DNA from: Purshia tridentata
Taxonomy: Eukaryota > Streptophyta > Magnoliopsida > Rosales > Rosaceae
NCBI GenBank assembly: GCA_003254885.1
Contig: QANT01002254.1
Location: forward strand, 1 to 64,000
DNA: 64,000 nucleotides
Direction of reading: 5' to 3'
The translations under genes were made by a program, and so were the position numbers. Under the pieces are notes generated by a model, which saw only the letters and a list, made by a program, of their open reading frames with translations, had not been told where the DNA came from and made no database searches. Of the stretch, positions 22,483 to 33,076 are shown one piece after another. Position 1 is the stretch's first letter. Every line of letters starts with the position of its first letter.

Positions 22483-25400
22483 CTCCCCCTCAAGTTGGAA
22501 GTGAATGTCAAGAACTCCCAACTTGCGTAACATAATGGAGAACTTGTCTTTGCCCAAAGGCTTAGTAAAGACATCGGCGATTTGCTGAGAAGAATTCACA
22601 TGTTGCGTTGTTATAGTACCATCAAGGATCTTGTCCCTAATAAAATGGCAATCCATTTCAATGTGACGAGTTCTCTCATGAAAAACTAGATTAGCTGCTA
22701 TATCTAAAGCTGCTTGGTTATCACAATAAATACGAAAAGCACTTTTAGGAGGAAAATGCAAGTCTTATAGTAAAGAGCGTAACCAAGTAATTTCACAAAA
22801 GTTACTAGCCATTGCTCTATACTCGGCTTCAGCTGAGGAAAGAGAGACGGTTCTTTGCCTTTTGGTTCGCCAAGAAATTAAAGAATTACCCAGAAAAACA
22901 CAGTAGCCAGTAGTAGAACGACGAGTTATGGGGCAGCCAGCCCAATTTGAATCACAATAAGCAATCAAATCCATTTTATTCCTAGATTGGAACAAAAAAC
23001 CTTGACCCGGAATGGACTTAAGGTATCTAACAACTCTGAGGGCGGCATCCATGTGAGGAAGGCACGGCTCGTGCATGAAGGACTAAGGACATGCACGAAA
23101 TAGGTGATGTCTAGCCCGGTTATAGTGAGATAAATTAGTCTACCCACCAATCTTCTATATTTTTTGGGATCATGGAGAAGATCACCTTTGTCAGAGAGTT
23201 TGGATTCTTCCATGGGGAATTCTACAAGCCGAGCACCCAAGAAACCATAATCTTTAAGGATCTTAAGTGTATATTTCCGTTGAGATATATATATGTCATT
23301 CTTGGAGCGAGAAACTTCAATTCCCAAGAAACATTTTAAATCACCTAGATCTTTGATGCGGAAGCGGGTATGAAGAAACTTCTTGAGAGATTGGATGACA
23401 TCAATATTGTTACCTGTAATCAAAATATCGTCAACATAAATTAGCAAGGCTGTAAAAGACTCACCAACTTTGCAAGTGAAAAGAGAATAATCGGCCTTGG
23501 ACTGGGTGAAATCGGCGGCAAGGATGGCTTCTGTGAATTTTTCAAACCACTTTCTGGAAGCTTGCTTAAGCCCATATAGAGACTTATTGAGGCGACATAC
23601 TAAATTCTCCCCTGTCTCCGAAGACCACCAGGGAGGAAAGCGTTGTGAACATCTAATTGGTGAAGAACCCAATTTTGAGAAGAGGCTACGCCCAAGAGAC
23701 AACAAACAGTGATCATCTTGGTGGTAGGTGAAAAAGTATCATGATAGTCAATGCCTTCGGTTTGAGTGTAGCCCTTGGCAACAAGACGGGCTTTGTAACG
23801 CTCAATGGAACCATCAGCATGATGCTTGATCTTGTATACCCACTTGCAATCAATAGAAGATTTTCCATGAGGGAGAGGCATGAGAGTCCAAGTATTATTG
23901 GCAGCAAAAGCCGCAAGCTAGGCATCCATAGAACTGCGCCATTTAGGATCGGCTTGGGCATCTGCAAAATTGTTAGGTTCGATGCTGCGACTAATAGAAA
24001 GAACAAGAGAAAGTTGCTTTGGTGAGTATCTATGATAGGAAACAAAATTACATAACCTTTTTGCAGCCCAGGCAACGAAGACAAGGACGGGTGTGGTGGT
24101 TGAATAACTTGCGAACAAACAAAATCCCGGAGCTTAACGAAAGGAGTTTTAGTGCGAGTAGAGGCACGGGTGGCTTGGGTTGGTGCAGGTGGGGCCGGAG
24201 GAGGATTGGGTGGCTGGCCAATAGGAGACAGCACGGGAGCAGTATCGGGACTGGGCGTCGTAGGGGTGGCGGGTGGAGGTCGAGGAGAAGGACCGGGAGA
24301 AAGGGTGGTAGTAGGGTCAGGTGGTGGGGTAGGAAGATCGGGAATAAGGGGAATGGAAGGGCCTGGAGAGGGAGGAGGGGCTGATGGAGGGGAAGGAAGA
24401 GTGGAGTAGGGAAAAGTGTCTTCAAGAAAGAGGACGTCACGGCTGGTGAAGGTTTTGTGAGAAGTGAGATCATAGAGTTTGTATGCTTTTTGACCCATAG
24501 GATATCCTATAAAGACACTCTTGTGAGCTCGACGATCGAATTTGGAGGTTGGGTAGACGTTGGTGGCATAGGCAAGACAACCAAAAACCCGCATATGGGA
24601 GTAAGTGGGTTGGTGGTTGTGAAGGACAGCATAGGGTGTTTTTTTGTTAAGGAGAGGTGTGGGAAGGCGGTTGATGATGTAGGTAGCTGTGAGAACACAG
24701 TCACCCCAGAATTTAATGGGTAAATGGGATTGAAAACGGAGAGCACAGGCAGTGTTTAAAAGATGGCGATGCTTACGCTCAACCACACCATTTTGTTGGG
24801 GTGTGTAAACACAAGTATGCTGAAAAAGAATGCCATTGTCAGAGAAAAAAATCACACAGTGAAAAATATTCCCCCCCATTGTCCACACGGATTTGTTGGA
24901 CTTTGGAATGGAATTGAGTGTTAACATATGCAAAAAAATTTTGAAGTAAAGACTAAGTTTCATGTTTATGGCGCATAAGAAAAACCCAAGTGAAACGGGA
25001 AAAATCATCGACAATTGTTAAAAAATAAGAAGCACCAGTTAAAGAGTGGTGCTTATGAGGACCCCTAATATCACAATGTAAAAGAGCAAAACGGGCTAGA
25101 AGTTGAAATTGAACTAAGACCAAAGGGTTGGCTAGTTTTTAGCCAACGGACAAATATCACAAACATGACTGGAAGAGACAGAACAATCTAAAAAATTGCT
25201 AGCTAGAAATTGAAGACGGGCAAAAGAAGGATGGCCAGGGCGGCGGTGCCAAAGATTGGTGGTGGTGGTGAGAAGGTTGCAAGCCGGTTGATGAGAGGGA
25301 GGAAAGTTAGAGGTGAGCGCCATGAGGTAGTAGAGATCTCCTTGTCGCTTACCCACACCAATCATCATCTTTGTAGCCAAGTCCTGCAAAATAACCCAAG

Positions 25401-26892
25401 AAGGGAAAAAGGTTACAAAACAGCTAATCCCAGCTGCAATTTTGCTAACTGACAATAGATTAATATTAAAGCTAGGCACACACAAAACATCTTTCAATTA
25501 TAAACTAGAGGTCAAAGAAACAGTTCCAGTCATGGAAATAGGAGTCCCAACACCACTAGTTAAAAGAACAGGAGAAATATTATCCCGAAAAACACCATGT
25601 TGTATTAAACCAGGAGAACAAGTAATATGATCCGTCGCTCCACTATCAATGATCCATTGACCACTGGTGGATGCGAGGGATGACAAACCTTGTGAGAAAG
25701 AACTGGCAGAGGCAGCGAGTGCTTGTGGAGCGGATGTAGGGGTGGTAGAAGCACCAACAAAATTGTCAGTCATCACAGACATAATCTGTTGATACTAATT
25801 ATCGGATAGATTAGGCATGGCAGCTTGCACATCTTGAAGAGATGGAATGGGAGCAGCAGCAGAAACTTGATGTGCAGAAGAAACACCATGGGATCGAGTG
25901 CCAAAACTAATGTTGCCGCCGGAAGTGTCAGTGGCGCAAGAACCTACCCCACGGTTTGGATTGGTGCCATTGTTGCGCTGATTATTATTGGGTTTCTGAC
26001 AATGACGCTGGTGCCCTAGTGGGTATCCATTGAGTTTCCAATAATTGTCACAAGTGTGATGATCATAGTTGCAATAAGTGTAATGAAGAGGCGGCCGGTC
26101 CGAATCTTGCCGAGGACGAGGATCTTTGCGCATGGACATGGCAGCAGTTTGAGAAGAAATATTGAAAAGAGCACCAAGTTCATGTTGTTTTTCTTCTTAG
26201 ATAAGTAAGGAATAAGCTTGGCGGGCAGAAGGGAGAGGTTTCATTAAAAGAATCTGACCACGGATCACACTGTAGGACTCATTCAATCCCATAGAAATTG
26301 CATAAGTCAATTGGTTTTAGTTTGAGCACCACAAGTGCAAGTTGTAGCCTCATTGTAGGATGCTAACTCATCCCAAAAACCCTTCAATTTGGTATAATAA
26401 GCAGTCACATAGAGCTGGCCTTGTTTAAGAAAGGCAATCTCGCGCTGAATCTAAAAGATGAAAGGTGCATTATTTTGAGAAAAACGCTCTCGAAGATCCT
26501 CCCAAATCTCGCGAGCAGTGGCAAGATAAATAACACTATCTGCGATGCCGAGCTCCAGGGAACTTAACAACCATGAAAGAACCATATCGTTACAATGCTA
26601 CCAAGCCGCAAATTCATTAGACTTTTTATCAGCCTTGGGAATTTGAACAGAACCATCAATAAAGCCAATTTTGTTATTGGCACTAAGGGAAATGCAGATA
26701 GCACGAGACCAAGTATTGTAATTGTCGCCGTTGAGTTTCTTGGAGAAGAGAAGCAGATCAAGATGATCGAAATGGTGAGGAAGAAAGGGTCGGCAGGTTC
26801 ACCCTCACCAGCCTTACTAGTATCAACCATTATGAAGGTGTGCGGCAAAAGAGAAGAAGAGAGCTACGGTTTCGTTCCCTACTCTGATACCA

Positions 26893-27063
26893 TGTAGAAA
26901 ATATAATTGAACAAGCTTGAATTTCATTAAACTAAGGTAAAGTATATTTCCTTGTACAAGAAGGTTACCTATAGGTTTAGGAAACCTGGAAAGGAAAGGA
27001 AATAAAAGGGAAAGTACAAGTAATACAAGAAAGCCTATTCTAAAATACATTAAACTTCTAACA
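26893..27063 (-). repeat. Copia LTR (5' LTR of the minus-strand element)
   Basis: This is 171 bp with TG...CA ends and about 96% identity to the other LTR apart from one short gap. The primer-binding site complement (ACTCTGATACCA) abuts it on the left. Confidence 0.92.
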
Positions 27064-27068
27064 TTTCT

Positions 27069-27976
27069 CAAATTCTCTTATGCATTCTATTGCAAATCAG
27101 TCAACTAAAAAATCTCAGGGGCTTGTTACTCTACTTTGGGCGTACCATCGACTTCTTCCTTTGCAAATTACAGTAACTCATCAGCTTCATGTTTCCTCCA
27201 TCTGCATTTTGCTTTCTCCAATTTATATGTTGTCAGCCTTTCCTTCTCTTCTTCTCACCATTCTGTCTCTATTTCTTTCTCTCTTTTTATTTCATTCTAT
27301 GTCTGCTTCGTATTACCAAACACAAAGATGTTTTGATTTTATCAACTTGTTTTCATTCTTCTCTTTATCGATCTCTCTGTCAAAACCATGACCATGCTCT
27401 ATATAGTGTGTTGTATAGGGCTAATTTATTAGTTTCGCTTTCAATTTTGGATTCAATTTGGGAATTTTTTCCCTTAACTAAAGTATCTATATTCTTGCTT
27501 TTGTATTTGTGTCTGATGGGTGTGAGTTAGACCATCCTGTTTAAATTTCTAATTTCTTTTTGAGCATTGCAACTTGGTTAATTTGTGATTTCGTTCTGTC
27601 CATGGTGTGTTCATTGAAGAGATTTTTTTTTTTCCTTTATGCTTAACTTAGTCGAAGAGTTTCTCGAGCAAGAGTTTTGTGATAGGTCTTTTTTGTTTGG
27701 GTGATCTGATTACGAAGGATGGTTAAATTTTTTAAGCTAGGATTAGGGCGTCTCACTTGTATTGGAATGGAATAGATAGAGACTATGTCTTTGTTGGCCA
27801 CTGAATTTGTTGCTGTTTTCTGAGTTTAGAGGTTTGTTTGTGGGTCGTTGAGTGTAGTTTGTACATTGTTTTAGATAGATTTTTTTTTTTTGTGCATTCT
27901 AGATGCTGAACATCTTGTGCATCACTCGACACTCTTTGTTTATTATTCAAAAAAAAAAAAAGGAATTAAGAGGCCA
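27069..27976. other. Leader-like T/C-rich sequence right of the copia insertion
   Basis: This continues the locus that the copia element split. It is rich in T and CT (27210-27370), with overlapping open frames in different registers but no domain that I recognise. It may be a 5' leader or intron of a lost or unrecognised gene. I do not call a coding region. Confidence 0.3.
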
Positions 27977-27984
27977 GCCACAAC

Positions 27985-29227
27985 CAAGGAGTTAAATTTC
28001 GTTTTTGGGAGGTATGGAAATTTTAAAACACTTCCTTCTAAATTTCGTATAAATAGTGAACTATATCGCCAAAATATCCGAAATATCCTGAAATTTTTGA
28101 AATTCTATTCAAACCCTAAAATCAGAATTAAAATTACACAAAATTGGCATATCAAACTTTAGGGGAATGAAAGCCTATGATGAGGGAAGAAAAACCCACA
28201 AAAAAAATAGGTGATTGGAGCTCGGAGATGGCTAGAATCGACGAAAGAATCCGGTGGTGGCTAGCTTTTATTTTGCAATTTTGGAAGCACATAATGGCTA
28301 GCCGGTGTGGAGGAAGGCGTGCCTAGGGCGGAAATGGTGGCCTTGGGTTGATTGGAAAAGGCATGCCTGGTGGCCGGAAATGGTGGTGGTGGCTAGGTGT
28401 GAGGGAGGAAGAAAAAAACAAAAAAAAGATGGGAAAGAGAGGTGAAAGTCACAGGCAGGGAGGAGAGAGGAAAGGAAAAAAAAAGGTAAAGAGAGGTGGG
28501 TCACTCTCACGAGCAGCTAGGCAGGGGGAGAGTAATGAAAAAAAGGAAGGAAAAGAAAAAACAAAGGAAGGAAAGAAAAAAAAAAAAGGAAGGAAAAAAA
28601 AAAAGAAGGAAAAAAGGAAGGAAAGAAAAGAAAAGAAAAAAATTTAGAATTGATTGGGGGTTTGACAATTTGAGGCATTTAGGCAATTGGAAAAATAAAA
28701 AAAGGTTTGGGGTTTCGTTTGGAATTTTGTTTAGCCCTTTAGCTTTGGGTTTCATTTGGTCTTTACTTTTGAGGTTTCATTTGGTTTTTGATTTTAGGAT
28801 TTCGTTTTGTTGTTTTTACACCCTAAACCCTTATGAATTTCTATAACAAAAAATAATTAAAAATACCCCAAAAGGCCTAAATCTCTAATATCTTATACCT
28901 TATCCTAAAAAATATAAAATATAAATAATATAGTAATTTCATTTATTAATTATTCTAATTTTATTTAATTGTATTTATCTCCAGCGCTTATTATAATTAT
29001 CTTAACACATGAAACTTATTATAAAATTTGGTTTCTTCAATATTTTTTTTATCAATATAGTAGATTATATGTTAAATAAACATATAGTAAAGTTTCATTC
29101 AAAATTTTCGTATTTTAATAACAATTTTCGTCATTTCTATCAAAACCCTAACGAAATCGAAATTTTCTCGAAATTTCCGTCAAAACTTCCATAAAAAATT
29201 CCCGCAGAATTGAAATTTAACTCCTTG
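27985..29227. mobile_element. Non-autonomous TIR DNA element (hAT-like by TSD)
   Basis: The element starts CAAGGAGTTAAATTTC and ends with the exact inverse, so the terminal inverted repeats are 16 bp and perfect. An 8-bp perfect direct duplication, GCCACAAC, lies at 27977-27984 and 29228-29235, the target-duplication length of hAT elements. The 1243-bp interior encodes no transposase. Its centre (about 28200-28640) is strongly purine-rich on the plus strand and differs in composition from the AT-rich ends. That could be a captured or expanded segment. A Mutator relative with an imperfect 9-bp duplication is the alternative. Confidence 0.85.
28380..28640 (+). repeat. Purine-rich (A/G) tract
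   Basis: The plus strand is almost entirely A and G, with repeated AAGGAAGGAAAG and AAAAAGGAAGG units and few pyrimidine interruptions, mainly before 28520. Long open frames seen here on both strands reflect composition, not genes. Confidence 0.85.
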
Positions 29228-29235
29228 GCCACAAC

Positions 29236-31348
29236 TAACATGAGAATAAGTAATACAAAAATATATGGAAAAAAATAGATGTGATAGGAGACACTGCATA
29301 TAATATAAAACAAAAAGGGAATTACAGGATTTATGCAGCCGAGTGGATGCATGTAGGACAAAGAAAGGGTGTTAACAAATGAATATTTAAGCATAAGTTG
29401 GATGCGTCTTTCATGCTTCATAGAGTATCACCCTGGGCTTTCTAGTTCTATCTATATGGGCTAAGTATTCCCATGTCTTTGCATTCCATTTTGTTGGTCA
29501 TGATCAAAATATTTAGAAGCATCTCATCTCAGCAAAACATAAATCTACCAATAGCTTATTGTTTCATATTGCTTGCCTTACCTCCATGCTTAAACTTACA
29601 TCAAGTTGTATTTGCCACTGCAATGTATCAAGAGATATATATATATGACGTATTGTTTTTATGCAGGCAATTATATGATCAGCTGAAAAATGAAGTCTTC
29701 AATGACTATTTATTATTTGGACCCAGTGAGTCATGATATCTATGAGGATGTTAGAGAAATTATAACCAAGTAGGTGTCTTACTTCCTATTATCTTATCTT
29801 TTTCATAAAATACCTTTAGTTACAACTGTTTCTGTAATCCCTTAAGTTATCTAAGTTAATTTGTCTGATAACCATTCTCTTAGAATTCAAAGAACTTATG
29901 TTGTGATTCCACCATGTCCCTCTTTTCCTTTGTAAAACTTCTGTCTAGTGAAAATCATTAGAAAATCCTAATTTTAGAATTGATTTTGAGATATGACTGC
30001 TTAACCTTTCTGGATTAGTTTATAATTCTAGTATTGTTGTATATCTTTATCAGTTTGGTAAAGTTTTCATAAAATATTTAAATTTTGTGAAATTCATATA
30101 GATTCTGAACAATGTTTCTTAGACGTTGAGCTAAGAATCTAGTCAGATGCTATTATCTTGCTTTCACTTAACCAAAAAGCCACACATTAACAGTTAGTTT
30201 GGAATTGATCCTACATATGAAAATTTCTAGTGAAATAATGAAATTTTGGATACAAACTAGTAATATCCCACCGAAGCTATTACAACTTTGGTTGCATACA
30301 TATATCAGAATGACACAATTGAAAATGTAACAAGAGATATAACAAACGTTGAGATCTCAAACTCTAGACTCCACAAAAAACAAGAACACAGTTTGAGAAA
30401 ACTCTTGATTTTCTTATTAATATTTCAAGCTAAAAAGTTAACAATCCTACACTATTAAAAACCCTTTTGTAGGGAAAAATATATAAAGGCGTAAAATTAA
30501 TAAAAATACCAAAATAGGAAAGTTCTCCTTAATTATTTTATGCATCCCAACTATCATGGTAGAATTGACGGAACGCGATTCTGACATTTAATGAAAAAAT
30601 TATTATCAAAATAAGAATTGCCAAATATAGCAAAAATGCTAATTTGAAGGCCTAAACGATGAAATTTGGCCCACTCGACATTTCCAAGCAGCCCTCCAAA
30701 TTTCACGCAATTCTGATACCAACAAGATCAACTGCGTCTACTAATACTTTTCTCAAGATTCAGGAAATTTAGAAATTACGTTCTATGTCACAAAATGCAT
30801 ACCTTTTCAAATTGCCCAAAACGGGAAAAAATTATTAATAATTCATTTTGTGGAACTATGTTAATGCGTGTTTTTTTTTTTTTTAAATTTTGTTTCTTCA
30901 TAATAATGCATGTTTGTTTGTTAGGACCTATGCTTTTTAGTTTGAAGATCCTTTTCAGCTCCAATTTTTTCTGAGGTAGGTATGTGATGTCATTTATTGT
31001 ATATATTAAGCACTATTAAATAATAACCCAACATGTTTAATTAATTTTGTCAAATTGTATCAGTAACTCAGCTTAACTATTTATCATGTTGTATACGTGT
31101 TGAAGCATGTATTATGAAAAAAAAATTTAAATCTAAGTTTTCTTTATTTCTAAACCTATCACAATTAATCATATAATATTTGTATTTATGTCAAATAATG
31201 GTCAAACAAAACCCTTAATTTCATGTAGACTTCAAAGTTAAACAAAACCCTTAATTGTTTGTTCCATGTTCATTCTTGTGCCACTAAACAAATTCGTTGG
31301 ACCAAAGTTTATCCCTCCAAAAATGAAGGGGAAGAAAAAAAAAATACA
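29236..31348. other. Intergenic region, no gene recognised
   Basis: AT-rich with stops in all frames. A GT..AG-like boundary before GCAATTATATGATCAGCTG near 29666 could mark a fragment of an old exon, but no family is recognisable. The interval from about 30270 to 30800 looks like decayed transposon or leader sequence. I found no ends for it. Confidence 0.35.
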
Positions 31349-31355
31349 TTAAGAG

Positions 31356-31805
31356 CCTGTTTGGTTCATGAAATTAATTTCCTAGGAAATCAATTCCTAT
31401 GCCTTTTTCAGGGAAAATGGAATGTAAGATTACATTCCCCCGTTTAATAATATTGGGAAAGTAAACCATTAATTCCCTTTTTATTTTCATTCCATTGTTT
31501 GGTTTGTGTAGGAAAAGAAAATGAAATTGGTATAATTTTTCAATTATACCCTAAACAAAAGCAATATTTATTTTAATTAATTTAATAAAATATTAAAATT
31601 AGTTTAGTAAATATAATAAACAATAAATGCTTTCTAAAAGGAGGGAAACTAAAACCCAAGTTTCAGCAAGGGTTTCATTTTCCTCTCAATAAGGGAAATG
31701 ATTTTCCTTAGGCCAGGAAATGGTTTTCTTCTCATGTACTTGCCAAATATAGGAATGCAATTGATTTTCCATTCTTAAGCCTCTAAAACTTGAATCAAAC
31801 GGCCC
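31356..31805. mobile_element. MITE, copy 2, in the DHFR-TS upstream region
   Basis: This is 450 bp, starting CCTGTTTGGTTC and ending GAATCAAACGGCC. It is the same family as 1177-1637 but in opposite orientation; shared internal blocks include TTTCCTAGGAAATCAATT and GGAATGTAAGATTACATTCC. TTAAGAG flanks both sides exactly (31349-31355 and 31806-31812). A 7-8 bp duplication would favour hAT over Harbinger, so the family assignment is open. It ends about 80 bp before an E2F-like motif and about 1.27 kb before the DHFR-TS start codon. Confidence 0.82.
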
Positions 31806-31887
31806 TTAAGAGGTTGGGGCACGTAAAGTAAATACATGTAAAAGTAGGGGCATTTCATTTTCACAGTCGCACACCCACCACACTGAC

Positions 31888-31896
31888 CTTGGCGGA
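31888..31896 (+). promoter_or_regulatory. E2F-like site upstream of DHFR-TS
   Basis: CTTGGCGGAA resembles the E2F/DP consensus TTTSGCGS, in the only GC-rich patch of the promoter region. DHFR-TS and other S-phase genes are commonly E2F targets. The match is one base short of the best form (TTTGGCGGGAA) and a single site is weak evidence. Confidence 0.35.
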
Positions 31897-32049
31897 ACTC
31901 CGCGTCAACTGTTCTTTTGGATTTTTTTTTTGTATGCATGTGAGTGTGCTTTGGACTAGATTTCTTTTTTTCTTTTTCTTTTTTAATTATTTCCCAATTC
32001 CCACCACTTTTCTTTTTTTAATTTTAATTTTTTTTTATTTCTCTCTAAT

Positions 32050-33076
32050 TTTTTCAGTCTGAGAGAAAACAGAGGGAAAAGGATTGAAAGCAAAGAAAGC
32101 GGTTTCAGAGCTCCTGGTTTTCCTTCTCTCTCTCTCTCTCTCTCTTACCCGAAACATTATCAAATTCACTCTCATTGCTTCACTCAGAAACCGTAATTCT
32201 CACTCAAAATTTCCCCAATTTGCTGCTAGTCTTGGCTCCCAGCGCTCCAAGATTTCGCGCTTCGGTTTAACATCGGTCAGTTGCTTCTCGCATTTCAACC
32301 TTTTTTTTTTAATGAAATTTTAGTTTTTTTTGTTGTTTATAATTATGGGACGATCAATTATTTTATACTTCAATTCATGATAATTTGGTGCTGGTTTTGT
32401 TCTTTCCTATATATTTTTTTTATCATCATGTCAGAACGTTCAAGAATCATTGCATTTATTGGGTCTGATTAGAATTTGCACGAGTAATTTTTCAATTATA
32501 CTATCAATGATTAATTTGTCATTATTTTAAAGTTTATTTGAAATGCACTGATCGTGAGGTTCTGTTATTTTTCCTTAAAATATGGCATTAAGCTTTGAAT
32601 ATGGCATTAAGCTTTGGATTGTATTTCACTCAATAAATTTTGTGACTTGCACAGATTAATGTCTAGGTGAGCAATAAACATTGCACTAATTCAAAAAGAA
32701 GGAGAAGATTTGCTAGTATGCGTGTTTCTAATATCCTTGTCTTTTTTAATGGTTCCAGTTTAGTTATAGCTAAATAAAGTTTCAAACTTGATGAATTTTT
32801 TTTGCATGCCCCAGTATTTTGAGCTTAGATTATAATAACATACAGTGTATTATGTCATTCTAGTTTCACTTTTATGCAATTTGGCTGATCTTTTTGCTGT
32901 CTTGTTTTCTCATTCATACATTATATGCTGGTGCCAGTACTTTTATTCTTTGTCTTCTATTTTAAAAAATATTTATGTTATCATTGTAGGGTTTACCGCA
33001 CTTCCAAAAAAATTGGCTGTGCGGTCCTCGCTTTAAGCTGTTATCATTGAGTTTGTGTCGGTATTTGAATTCAAAA
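32050..33076 (+). promoter_or_regulatory. Putative DHFR-TS 5' leader with an intron
   Basis: A TC microsatellite (about 32122-32146) and a pyrimidine-rich exon-like stretch end at a possible donor CATCG/GTCAGT at about 32275. A possible acceptor TCATTGTAG lies at 32981-32989, shortly before the start codon at 33077. This would be a ~710-bp intron in the 5' untranslated region, common in plant housekeeping genes. The transcription start is not visible. Confidence 0.45.

Larger units (their letters stand above)
22301..27063 (-). mobile_element. Ty1/copia LTR retrotransposon fossil with both LTRs
   Basis: LTRs lie at 22301-22482 and 26893-27063, with TTTCT directly outside each end (22296-22300 and 27064-27068). 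On the minus strand the element starts with the right-hand LTR. A TGGTATCAGAG primer-binding site follows, then gag with a zinc-knuckle-like region (about 25800-26890), the protease/integrase region (about 24450-25780), reverse transcriptase with a YVDDILITG motif (about 22965-23880), RNase H (about 22500-22960), and a purine-rich tract next to the left LTR. The domain order PR-INT-RT-RH is that of copia. The internal region is broken, with roughly half a dozen or more breaks. The LTRs differ by about 7 substitutions in ~170 aligned bases plus one ~11-bp gap. That is about 4%, or one to two million years at a commonly used plant rate (older if the host is a slow-evolving tree). Confidence 0.93.

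Noticed and set aside
24019-24473. Long open frames on the plus strand and in a second minus frame within the copia element, rich in Gly/Arg or Pro
   Set aside because: They are antisense or shifted readings of the proline-rich linker after the integrase region.
28348-28846. Lys/Glu-rich and Phe-rich open frames in the purine tract
   Set aside because: They arise from the A/G-only composition, occur on both strands at once and have no domain.
30270-30800. Possible further LTR or copia fragment (a TGATACCA motif and leader-like sequence)
   Set aside because: No paired ends, no target duplication and no coding domain could be found.
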